Assembly (NCBI GenBank): GCA_965230565.1
Contig: CBDDLH010000012.1
Span: forward strand, 847,343-911,342
Source: BCD1 sp965230565
Lineage (GTDB): Bacteria; Bacteroidota; Bacteroidia; Chitinophagales; Saprospiraceae
Direction: 5' to 3'
DNA: 64,000 nt
Shown one piece after another: positions 27,868 through 35,008 of the stretch (its first letter is position 1; each line of letters starts with the position of its first letter). The notes below the pieces were generated by a model. The model searched no databases, was not told the DNA's origin, and saw nothing but the letters and a program-made list of their open reading frames with translations. The translations under genes and the position numbers were made by a program.

Positions 27868-28032
27868 ATGAAAGTCATTTTTTTGCTCATTTTTATCAGT
27901 CTGATCGTTGCACTGGGATTCCTGGCCATATTTTTCTGGGCTATCCGAAATGGGCAATATGACGATGATTACACGCCTTCTGTCCGGATGTTGTTTGATG
28001 ATGACAAACCCAAAGCGGAAGAACAAAAATAA
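27868..28032 (+). CDS. ccoS: cbb3 oxidase assembly protein CcoS
   Basis: A 54-residue membrane protein needed for cofactor insertion into cbb3 oxidase. One N-terminal transmembrane helix (residues 3-26, MKVIFLLIFISLIVALGFLA and onward) is followed by the family hallmark FFWAIRNGQYDDDYTPSVRM, key residues W..R.GQ[YF]DD, and a short charged tail rich in Asp, Lys and Glu. Length fits CcoS (50-70). It starts the ccoS-ccoNO-ccoQ-ccoP unit, 51 bases before ccoNO and opposite ccoI, the usual ccoI/ccoS pairing. Confidence 0.93.
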   Translation: MKVIFLLIFISLIVALGFLAIFFWAIRNGQYDDDYTPSVRMLFDDDKPKAEEQK

Positions 28033-28083
28033 ACGCAAGAATTATTAATATAATATTTTACAATTCGTAAAACCCAACGAAAG

Positions 28084-30228
28084 ATGTCTAACAAAGAACA
28101 GTTTTTTTATGACAATGGGATCGTTAGAAAGTTCGCGCTGGCTACCATAATTTTTGGTATTGTAGGGTTGCTGGTCGGTTTGATTGCCGCATTTCAGCTC
28201 TATATTCCTGCCTTAAATTTGGATACTCCGTGGCTTACTTTTGGTCGTATCCGTCCATTACACACAAATGCAGCCATTTTTGCTTTTGTGGGTAATGCCA
28301 TTTTTACAGGGGTTTATTACTCCCTCCAGCGATTACTCAAAGCACGTATGTTCAGTGACTTTTTGAGTAATTTTCACTTTTGGGGATGGCAGCTCATCAT
28401 TTTAGGGGCAGCCATTACCTTGCCATTAGGAATTACCTCCAGCCATGAGTATGCGGAGTTGGAATGGCCAATTGACCTGGCTATTGCGGTGGTTTGGATC
28501 GTTTTTGGTATCAATATGATCGGTACCATTATTAAGCGTAGAGAGCAGCATATGTATGTGGCTATCTGGTTCTATATTGCTACATGGGTTACTGTTACTG
28601 TACTTCACGTAGGTAATAACCTTGAGCTTCCTGTTACATTGTGGAAAAGTTACCCTGTATTTGCAGGTGTTCAGGATGCTTTGATTCAGTGGTGGTATGG
28701 TCACAATGCGGTGGCCTTCTTCCTGACAACTCCTTATCTTGGATTGATGTACTACTTCATGCCTAAAGCGGCGAATCGTCCGGTTTATTCCTATAAGTTG
28801 TCCATCATTCACTTCTGGGCGTTGATCTTCCTGTACATTTGGGCAGGACCTCACCACTTGTTATATTCAGCTTTGCCGGATTGGGCTCAGTCCCTCGGAA
28901 CTATATTCTCCGTAATGTTGATCGCTCCATCATGGGGTGGTATGATCAACGGTTTGTTGACGCTACGTGGAGCCTGGGACAGGGTTCGTACAGATCCTAT
29001 CCTGAAATTCATGGTAGTTGCGGTTACCGCTTACGGTATGTCAACATTTGAAGGCCCTATGCTTTCTATCAAGAGTATCAACGCAATTAGCCACTTTACC
29101 GACTGGACAGTAGGTCACGTACACATTGGTACTTTAGGATGGAATGGTTTTCTCACTTTTGGTATGTTGTACTGGTTGATCCCAAGATTGTACAATACCA
29201 AGCTCCACTCTTTGTCTCTGGCCAATACACACTTCTGGTTGGGTACATTGGGTATTTTGTTCTACGCTATCCCTCTTTACTGGGCTGGTTGGACACAGAG
29301 TTTGATGTGGAAACAATTCAATCCTGACGGAACTCTGGTATACGGCGACTTCCTCGAAACTGTAACACAGATCCTTCCGATGTATATCCTGAGATCTGTT
29401 GGAGGTACATTGTATTTTGTAGGATTCCTGATCATGGTTTACAACTTGTTCAAGACTATGTCCACCGGTAAGGTGACTTCCAATGAAGCTGCTGAAGCAG
29501 CTCCAAGACCTGTTGTACACAAAAAACATGCAGGAGAACACTGGCACCGTCCATTTGAGCGTCGTGGAGTTCAGTTCACTCTTTTGGCCCTTGTGGCTAT
29601 TCTAATTGGAGGTATTGTTGAGATTATCCCTATGGTAATGGTCGAATCCAATGTACCTAAGATAGCTTCTGTTCAGCCTTATACTCCGCTTGAGCTGGCT
29701 GGCCGTGACCTTTACATCCGAGAGGGTTGTATTAGTTGTCACTCGCAGCTGATTCGTCCGTTCCGTTCAGAAACCGAACGTTATGGTGATTACAGCAAGT
29801 CTGGTGAATACATTTACGACAGACCATTCCTGTGGTCAAGTAAGCGTACCGGTCCGGACCTGGCTCGTGAAGGTGCAGGTCGTTTGAAGAAATCAGATGC
29901 ATGGCACTTCAGCCACATGGAAAATCCGAGAAATACTTCAGCAAATTCTATCATGCCGAATTATCCATGGCTGATAGAGAAGGAACTGGATGTTTCGAGC
30001 ATTCCTGCCAAGATCAGAACCCTTCAGACTTTGGGTACACCATATCCTGAAGGCTACGATCAGATCGCTGTTGACGACCTGAATAAGCAGGCCAAACAGA
30101 TCGCTGACAATTTGCGTGAGAATGATATTGATTTCGAAGGTCTTGAGAAGCGTGAAATTATTGCAATGATCGCTTACCTACAGCGTTTGGGAACCGATAT
30201 CGATCCTGAGATCGTAGAGTCTAAATAA
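28084..30228 (+). CDS. ccoNO: cbb3 cytochrome c oxidase, fused subunits I and II (CcoN-CcoO)
   Basis: Terminal oxidase catalytic subunit fused to its cytochrome c subunit, 714 residues. CcoN part (1 to about 470): twelve membrane helices with heme and CuB ligands visible in RPLHTNAAIFAF, WWYGHNAVAFF, AGPHHLLYSALPDW and DWTVGHVHIGTLGW. A cytoplasmic-side linker (about 465-495, basic) leads to one more helix and the CcoO cytochrome domain with GCISCHSQLIRPF (heme c) near residue 555 and Met ligand probably in NSIMPNYPWL. The NO fusion is known from Bacteroidota. Reduces O2 with high affinity while pumping protons, in the inner membrane, with CcoP and CcoQ encoded next. Confidence 0.96.
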   Translation: MSNKEQFFYDNGIVRKFALATIIFGIVGLLVGLIAAFQLYIPALNLDTPWLTFGRIRPLHTNAAIFAFVGNAIFTGVYYSLQRLLKARMFSDFLSNFHFWGWQLIILGAAITLPLGITSSHEYAELEWPIDLAIAVVWIVFGINMIGTIIKRREQHMYVAIWFYIATWVTVTVLHVGNNLELPVTLWKSYPVFAGVQDALIQWWYGHNAVAFFLTTPYLGLMYYFMPKAANRPVYSYKLSIIHFWALIFLYIWAGPHHLLYSALPDWAQSLGTIFSVMLIAPSWGGMINGLLTLRGAWDRVRTDPILKFMVVAVTAYGMSTFEGPMLSIKSINAISHFTDWTVGHVHIGTLGWNGFLTFGMLYWLIPRLYNTKLHSLSLANTHFWLGTLGILFYAIPLYWAGWTQSLMWKQFNPDGTLVYGDFLETVTQILPMYILRSVGGTLYFVGFLIMVYNLFKTMSTGKVTSNEAAEAAPRPVVHKKHAGEHWHRPFERRGVQFTLLALVAILIGGIVEIIPMVMVESNVPKIASVQPYTPLELAGRDLYIREGCISCHSQLIRPFRSETERYGDYSKSGEYIYDRPFLWSSKRTGPDLAREGAGRLKKSDAWHFSHMENPRNTSANSIMPNYPWLIEKELDVSSIPAKIRTLQTLGTPYPEGYDQIAVDDLNKQAKQIADNLRENDIDFEGLEKREIIAMIAYLQRLGTDIDPEIVESK

Positions 30229-30237
30229 AAATCATTC

Positions 30238-30263
30238 TGGAGGAGCGTTTCGGCGTTCCTCCA
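30238..30263 (+). other. Intra-operon hairpin between ccoNO and ccoQ
   Basis: TGGAGGAGCG pairs with CGTTCCTCCA (one G-U) around a 6-base loop, starting 10 bases after the ccoNO stop. No T tract follows, so it is more likely a 3'-end stabiliser or processing site than a terminator. Confidence 0.6.
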
Positions 30264-30286
30264 TATGACAATAAAAATTAAATTCA

Positions 30287-30469
30287 ATGTTTAAGTATAT
30301 TCTTGAAAGAGCGGGCGACATAGAGTGGATGGCCATAGTGCCTTTGGTGTTGTTTGTTGCATTTTTCATTGTCATCGTTTGGAGGGCAGTGACCCATAAA
30401 AAAGAGTTTGTCGACCGGATGGCGAATATGCCTTTGCAAGATGACAATACTTTAGAAATTGAAAAGTAA
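30287..30469 (+). CDS. ccoQ: cbb3 oxidase subunit CcoQ
   Basis: Small single-helix subunit that stabilises the oxidase core. 60 residues: short lead, one transmembrane helix (about 16-36, MAIVPLVLFVAFFIVIVWRA), then HKKEFVDRMANMPLQDD, the hydrophilic tail common to Bacteroidota CcoQ (pattern F...MA.MPL.D). It lies between ccoNO and ccoP, with only 13 bases to ccoP, which supports the identification more than the weak sequence conservation of the family does. Confidence 0.88.
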   Translation: MFKYILERAGDIEWMAIVPLVLFVAFFIVIVWRAVTHKKEFVDRMANMPLQDDNTLEIEK

Positions 30470-30482
30470 AAACTAATTCAAA

Positions 30483-31457
30483 ATGAAAAACTTCAAATTT
30501 AAATATGCTTTGAGTGTAGTGGCGGCCATGCTGTTCGGTACTCCTGCACTTCTGGCTCAGGAAACGGCAGATTCCCAGCCTGCATTTTGGGATGACACCT
30601 TCGGCATTATCGTGATTGTTGGTGCTGCAGTGGTCGTTGTTGCTGCTTTTGTTACTGTGTTGCGCATGTTTTACGCACTTATGCGTATGCAGCAGATGCA
30701 GTATATGAAAGATGCCGGAATGGATATGAAGGAGATTCAGAAGAAGATGAAGGCGGAAACGACTTCTAATCAGATGATGAAGAGCCTTACCAAAGCGGTA
30801 CCTCTTTCCAAAGAGAAAGATATCCTTCTGGACCACGATTACGATGGAATTGGAGAATTGGATAATCCGCTGCCTCCATGGTGGGTCGCACTTTTCTGGA
30901 TCACTATCATTTTTGCAGTTATTTACTGGGGGTACTATCATACCTTTGATAAAGGGCCTGGCCAGGAAGAAATGTACGCTACGGAAATGGAACGTGCAGA
31001 GGCTGCTGTTGCCAATTACCTTAACGAGCAAGGTGAAGTAGTTGATGAAAACACTGTGGTTTTCCTTTCTGATGAATCATCGCTTGCCAGAGGAAAAGAA
31101 ATTTTTGATTCCAAATGTGTTGCTTGCCACAATGCTGACGGAGGAGGTAATACCATCGGACCTAACCTGACGGATGATTACTGGATTCATGGTGGAAGCA
31201 TGAAGAACATTTTCACTACTATCAAGTATGGTGTAGTCGAAAAAGGTATGCTTGCCTGGGAAACTCAACTCGGACCATCCGATATGGCCAAAGTTGCCAG
31301 CTATGTTAAGTCCCTCGTAGGTACAACTCCTGCTGATCCAAAAGCTCCTCAAGGAGAACTTTGGGTAGAAGAGGAAGCTCCTGCTGATGAAGCTGCTCCG
31401 GTAGAAGGGGATTCAACAGCAGTTGAAACGGTAGAAGCAGAGCAAGGAGAGGAATAA
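30483..31457 (+). CDS. ccoP: cbb3 oxidase subunit III (CcoP), mono-heme type
   Basis: Membrane-anchored cytochrome c that feeds electrons to the oxidase. 324 residues: a cleavable-looking signal (ending LLAQ), a first transmembrane helix (about 39-62), a cytoplasmic coiled stretch rich in Met/Lys, a second helix after NPLPPWWVALFW (the CcoP N-terminal domain hallmark, about 134-158) and one cytochrome c domain with KCVACHNADGGG (about residue 213) and Met in GMLAWETQL. Only one CxxCH is present, whereas proteobacterial CcoP has two. The acidic Ala/Glu-rich tail (last 35 residues) is also non-canonical. Ends its transcript at the terminator 30 bases downstream. Confidence 0.93.
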   Translation: MKNFKFKYALSVVAAMLFGTPALLAQETADSQPAFWDDTFGIIVIVGAAVVVVAAFVTVLRMFYALMRMQQMQYMKDAGMDMKEIQKKMKAETTSNQMMKSLTKAVPLSKEKDILLDHDYDGIGELDNPLPPWWVALFWITIIFAVIYWGYYHTFDKGPGQEEMYATEMERAEAAVANYLNEQGEVVDENTVVFLSDESSLARGKEIFDSKCVACHNADGGGNTIGPNLTDDYWIHGGSMKNIFTTIKYGVVEKGMLAWETQLGPSDMAKVASYVKSLVGTTPADPKAPQGELWVEEEAPADEAAPVEGDSTAVETVEAEQGEE

Positions 31458-31486
31458 AAAAAACTGTTTTTTATTATAATATAGTC

Positions 31487-31529
31487 AAAAATGAGCGGGT
31501 CAGTTGTTACTGTCCGCTCATTTTTCTTT
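31487..31529 (+). terminator. Terminator of the ccoS-ccoNOQP transcript
   Basis: AAAAATGAGCGG pairs perfectly with CCGCTCATTTTT, and CAGT/ACTG extends the stem above a small bulge. It separates ccoP from the independently promoted ccoG. Confidence 0.92.
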
Positions 31530-31579
31530 TATATTTATAACCAGATAATGTTGTTTAAGACAAAATTCATTGTGTGAGG

Positions 31580-31622
31580 TGACATTTGTCACTAAATAAA
31601 TTGGTTCAAAATCCAATTTTTG
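31580..31622 (+). promoter_or_regulatory. TGACATTTGTCA dyad and -7 AATTTTTG upstream of ccoG
   Basis: GTGACA and TGTCAC flank two T residues; the TGA-N6-TCA dyad occupies 31580-31591. The best -7 candidate, AATTTTTG at 31615-31622, has one mismatch to TAnnTTTG and its last base is 36.5 bp from the dyad centre, exactly as at ccoS. Confidence 0.55.
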
Positions 31623-31659
31623 CATACGTTACCAAACATCTAAACACACACAAAATAAA

Positions 31660-33081
31660 ATGGAAGCTCAAAATCAGCCTATTAAAGACACGGAGGAATA
31701 CAGAGACCATATTGCCACCATTGACGATAGGGGAAAACGTGCCTGGATCCATCCAAAAAAACCTAAAGGACGTTACACCAGGTGGCGGACTATTGTCAGT
31801 TGGATATTACTGGCATTCTTCTTTATAACTCCGCTGATAAAGATCAATGGCAATCCTTTTCTGTTATTGAATATTTTTGAACGGAAGTTCGTGATCTTCG
31901 GCATTTTGTTCCCGCCGCAGGATTTTCACCTTCTGGTATTGTCCATGTTGACAGGGATCGTATTTATCATTCTGTTTACCGTTGTTTACGGCCGTATCTT
32001 CTGTGGATGGGTTTGCCCACAGACGGTTTTCCTGGAAATGGTCTTTAGGAAAATCGAATATCTGATAGACGGGGATTATAAAGCCCAAAAGAAATTGGCA
32101 GATGCTCCTATGAACTCTGCCAAGTTGTTTAAAAGGCTGTTAAAGCACACCATATTTATCGTACTTTCTATCATCATCATCAATACCTTTGTTGCTTATA
32201 TAATCGGTATTGAAAATGTCAGAAAGATCGCCCTGGAGCCTATTGGTCAGAATTTTGGACCTTTCATGGCCATGATTCTTTTTTCAGCGGCTTTTTATTT
32301 CATTTTCTCCTGGTTCCGTGAACAGGTTTGCATCGTTGCTTGTCCTTATGGAAGATTGCAGGGGGTAATGCTGGATAAAAACAGTGTAGTCGTCGCTTAT
32401 GATAATGTGAGAGGGGAACCCCGGGGCAAGAAATCCAGGAAAGCGCCGATTGAGGGAGAACCTGTAATGGGAGATTGTATTGATTGTAAATTGTGTGTAG
32501 CTGTTTGTCCTACCGGTATTGACATCCGGGACGGTACGCAGCTGGAATGTGTAAACTGTACGGCCTGTATCGATGAATGTGACTCAGTAATGGATAAGAT
32601 CGGCCGCCCAAGAGGATTGATCAGATACGATAGTCTGAAAGGTATTGAAGAAGGTAAGAAAAAGATATTCACTACCAGGGTTAAAGCCTATACCGGTGTG
32701 TTGTCTGCGCTGTTGGTTTTGGTCTCATTCCTGCTGCTGAGCCGCTCCGATGTTGAGTTGTTGGTGCTCAGAGCCAGAGGAACACTGTATAATAAAGTGG
32801 ATGAAACGCACATCAACAATTTGTACAACTACGAAATTATCAACAAAACGACCAAGTCTTTCCCTGTTGAAATGGAAATTGAGGGAGATTTCGGACGTAT
32901 AGAATATGTTGGAGGTAACCCACCGGATTCAATCAGAGAAGGTGTGACCAAAGGTACTTTCTTCATTATTGTTGAAAACGAAAAGGTCAAGGACCGTAAG
33001 ACCGATATTAAGATCAGAATATCGTCCAACGGTGAGTTGATAGATAAAGCAAATACTACTTTCATCGGGCCTTACAGGTAA
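31660..33081 (+). CDS. ccoG: cbb3 oxidase accessory iron-sulfur protein CcoG (FixG/RdxA)
   Basis: 473-residue inner-membrane ferredoxin-like protein, a cupric reductase in oxidase assembly in studied bacteria. Five membrane helices (about 48-66, 88-108, 160-180, 200-220, 338-358). Cys motifs: CGWVCPQTVFLEM near 111, CIVACPYGRLQG near 225, and the double 4Fe-4S set CIDCKLCVAVCP and CVNCTACIDECD (about 269-308). The C-terminal 120 residues form the periplasmic immunoglobulin-like FixG domain. Opens a second cco transcript with ccoH 28 bases behind; its promoter carries the same dyad type as ccoI and ccoS. Confidence 0.95.
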   Translation: MEAQNQPIKDTEEYRDHIATIDDRGKRAWIHPKKPKGRYTRWRTIVSWILLAFFFITPLIKINGNPFLLLNIFERKFVIFGILFPPQDFHLLVLSMLTGIVFIILFTVVYGRIFCGWVCPQTVFLEMVFRKIEYLIDGDYKAQKKLADAPMNSAKLFKRLLKHTIFIVLSIIIINTFVAYIIGIENVRKIALEPIGQNFGPFMAMILFSAAFYFIFSWFREQVCIVACPYGRLQGVMLDKNSVVVAYDNVRGEPRGKKSRKAPIEGEPVMGDCIDCKLCVAVCPTGIDIRDGTQLECVNCTACIDECDSVMDKIGRPRGLIRYDSLKGIEEGKKKIFTTRVKAYTGVLSALLVLVSFLLLSRSDVELLVLRARGTLYNKVDETHINNLYNYEIINKTTKSFPVEMEIEGDFGRIEYVGGNPPDSIREGVTKGTFFIIVENEKVKDRKTDIKIRISSNGELIDKANTTFIGPYR

Positions 33082-33109
33082 GGCTTGGTGAAAGTCAAAA
33101 ATTCGAACA

Positions 33110-33553
33110 ATGAAATTGAACTGGGGTACAGGTATTGCGATTTTTTATACTTCCTTTGCCTTGTTTATGGTCTTTATGGTCATTAAAAGTACTTTTTATG
33201 ACAACAGCCTTGTCTACGATGATTATTACGCTAAAGACCTGGCTTATCAGGAACAGTACGACAAGATCAAAAACAGTAAGGAACTGAAGGAAAAACTCGT
33301 GATCAAGAGTAATGGTTCTGAGAAGACGGTTGAGCTGACTTTCCCCTCCAACTTTAAGGATGTGAAAGGAAAGATTCAGTTTTACAGACCTTCCGGAAGC
33401 AGTAAAGATTTCTTCGTGGAAATCGATAATCCTGCAGAAGGAAAAATGTTGATCCCGGTTTCAGATATCATCCCGGGGTATTGGATCGTCAAAGTAGATT
33501 GGACCGGTGACGGCAAACCATTCTATGATGAAAAAAATATCCGGGTTTATTAA
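33110..33553 (+). CDS. ccoH: cbb3 oxidase assembly protein CcoH (FixH)
   Basis: 147 residues: one N-terminal transmembrane helix (about 7-27, GTGIAIFYTSFALFMVFMV), then a YYAKDLAYQEQYDK segment, the recognised FixH motif of a Tyr-Tyr-x-Lys region right after the membrane, and a periplasmic beta-sandwich (about 65-147) with PGYWIVKVDWTGDGKPFY near the end. CcoH helps mature and stabilise the oxidase. Directly behind ccoG. An 18-bp inverted repeat follows before the next membrane gene. Confidence 0.9.
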   Translation: MKLNWGTGIAIFYTSFALFMVFMVIKSTFYDNSLVYDDYYAKDLAYQEQYDKIKNSKELKEKLVIKSNGSEKTVELTFPSNFKDVKGKIQFYRPSGSSKDFFVEIDNPAEGKMLIPVSDIIPGYWIVKVDWTGDGKPFYDEKNIRVY

Positions 33554-33559
33554 TAGCAA

Positions 33560-33614
33560 GTAACTATTCAATGCAGCACTTTTTGTTAGTAAGTTAGCTG
33601 TATTGAATAGTTAC
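33560..33614. repeat. 18-bp inverted repeat between ccoH and the TauE-like gene
   Basis: GTAACTATTCAATGCAGC (33560-33577) pairs with GCTGTATTGAATAGTTAC (33597-33614), one G-T mismatch, 19-base loop. It begins 7 bases after the ccoH stop and ends 15 bases before the next ATG. No T tract follows the stem. Confidence 0.75.
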
Positions 33615-33628
33615 AAAAGTTCTTCTCC

Positions 33629-34324
33629 ATGCTTTGGACGGCATTTTCAATCGGGCTATTTGGAAGTTTGCACTGCGTAGGCATGTGTGGCCCCATTGCT
33701 ATTGCTCTGCCGTATAAAAAAGAAAATAAACTGGTTATGGTTTCCAGTGGACTGCTCTACAATATGGGCAGAGTAACCACCTACAGTTTCCTCGGATTAC
33801 TGGTTGGCCTGATTGGTAAAGGCGTTTTTCTTGCCGGGTTCCAGCAATGGCTGTCTATCGGATTGGGAATACTTATGCTGGTCATTGCTCTTTTTGCTAT
33901 TCCGGTTGAATCCAAGATCGCGTCTATTTCATTTGTCAAAAAACCTTATGCCAAACTGCAATCCCTGCTAGGCCGTTTTCTCAAACAGAACAGTTGGAAG
34001 GCGCTTTACCTAACGGGGGTTTTAAACGGTTTCCTGCCTTGCGGTCTCGTCTATCTGGCGATTGTAGGTGCGGTTTCTATGGCTTCCCTTGAACAGGGTG
34101 TTACTTATATGGCTCTTTTTGGCCTAGGGACTATTCCCCTGATGTTAGTGGTGTCATTGGCCGGCAGTGTGGTGAGTATCCGTTTCAAAACAATAATCAG
34201 AAAGTTATATCCGGTGTTCATGGTGGCTTTTGCAGCATTGCTTATTGCCAGAGGACTCAATTTCGAGGTTCCCCATACATTTAATTTCTGGGAATCCGCA
34301 CAAGATGTACCTATGTGTCATTGA
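33629..34324 (+). CDS. TauE/SafE-DsbD-like membrane protein of the cco locus
   Basis: 231 residues with six predicted helices in two halves. It opens with IGLFGSLHCVGMCGPIAIALP, where SLHC..MCGP is the hallmark of the DsbD_2/UreH-like subfamily, and the second half has GFLPCGLVYLAIVG, the matching Pro-Cys-Gly turn. The C-terminus ends in PMCH. Members in Bacteroidota and Epsilonproteobacteria regularly sit after ccoH and are thought to serve copper or thiol handling during oxidase assembly; that role is inferred from position. It could be read from the ccoG promoter, with the inverted repeat modulating read-through. Confidence 0.85.
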   Translation: MLWTAFSIGLFGSLHCVGMCGPIAIALPYKKENKLVMVSSGLLYNMGRVTTYSFLGLLVGLIGKGVFLAGFQQWLSIGLGILMLVIALFAIPVESKIASISFVKKPYAKLQSLLGRFLKQNSWKALYLTGVLNGFLPCGLVYLAIVGAVSMASLEQGVTYMALFGLGTIPLMLVVSLAGSVVSIRFKTIIRKLYPVFMVAFAALLIARGLNFEVPHTFNFWESAQDVPMCH

Positions 34325-34451
34325 TAAATAGTGCACTGTAAAAAGAATGAATACAATTTTGAAGATTAAATACCATTCCACGCTCTCGTAATTCAGACTT
34401 CCTGATTTTTACTAACCGCTTTCCCTGAATTTTGGACAAAAATGTTTTTTT

Positions 34452-34946
34452 GTGAGTTTATCATCTGAAAGGCTGATCTACAAGAAGTGTGTGTCTTCAG
34501 ACGTTGAAGATTACCTGTTATTTGGCACAAATGCAGAAGTGATGAGGTATGTCACTCCCCGACCGTTAACCAGAGAGCAAGCTGTAAGACGTTTTGAAAA
34601 AGCGATGGTGATCAATGGGAAAAATAAAAAACTGGGGTATTGGTTAGCCTATCACAAAACCACCAAAGAACCGGTTGCTTTCCTCAAACTGGTAAAGATG
34701 GGGCTGGATTATCACGAGATAGGCTATCTGATTCTGCCAAAGTACTGGCGACAACGATATGGCAGTGAACTTGCTTGTGCCGTCGTGGAGTACGCCTGTT
34801 CATTAGAGGAGGTATCGAGGTTGATGGGAATTGTCCGGGTAGAGAATAAGCCTTCCAAAAGGCTGTTGAAAAAGTGCGGTTTCGAGTTTTTGAAGACAGG
34901 TGTTTTCGAAGGAGCAAAGGCCGAATTTTATAAATTGGATGTTTGA
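34452..34946 (+). CDS. GNAT-family N-acetyltransferase (RimJ/RimL-like)
   Basis: 164 residues, starting at GTG. It follows the RimJ/RimL layout: SSERLIYKKCVSSDVEDY at the N-terminus, PLTREQAVRRFEK, the central strands GYWLAYHKTTKEPVAFLKL, and motif A in GYLILPKYWRQRYGSELA, where R-Q-R-Y-G-S replaces the consensus Q/RxxGxG/A at one Gly. The V.N..S.RLLKKCGF motif near residue 133 is typical for the acetyl-CoA pocket end. Transfers an acetyl group to an amine, target unknown (small molecule or protein N-terminus). Sits alone between the cco locus and the ATP-grasp gene. Confidence 0.85.
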   Translation: MSLSSERLIYKKCVSSDVEDYLLFGTNAEVMRYVTPRPLTREQAVRRFEKAMVINGKNKKLGYWLAYHKTTKEPVAFLKLVKMGLDYHEIGYLILPKYWRQRYGSELACAVVEYACSLEEVSRLMGIVRVENKPSKRLLKKCGFEFLKTGVFEGAKAEFYKLDV

Positions 34947-34956
34947 AATAATAGCC

Positions 34957-34986
34957 TTGAAAAATCAGTAAGGTTAGTTAAGTTTG
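34957..34986 (+). promoter_or_regulatory. Promoter TTG-N19-TAAGTTTG of the ATP-grasp gene
   Basis: TTG at 34957-34959 and TAAGTTTG at 34979-34986 with exact 19-base spacing, one of the best promoters in the window. Predicted transcript start near 34992, so the leader is under 20 bases. Confidence 0.75.
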
Positions 34987-35008
34987 CATTTCAAAATTTT
35001 CATGAACG

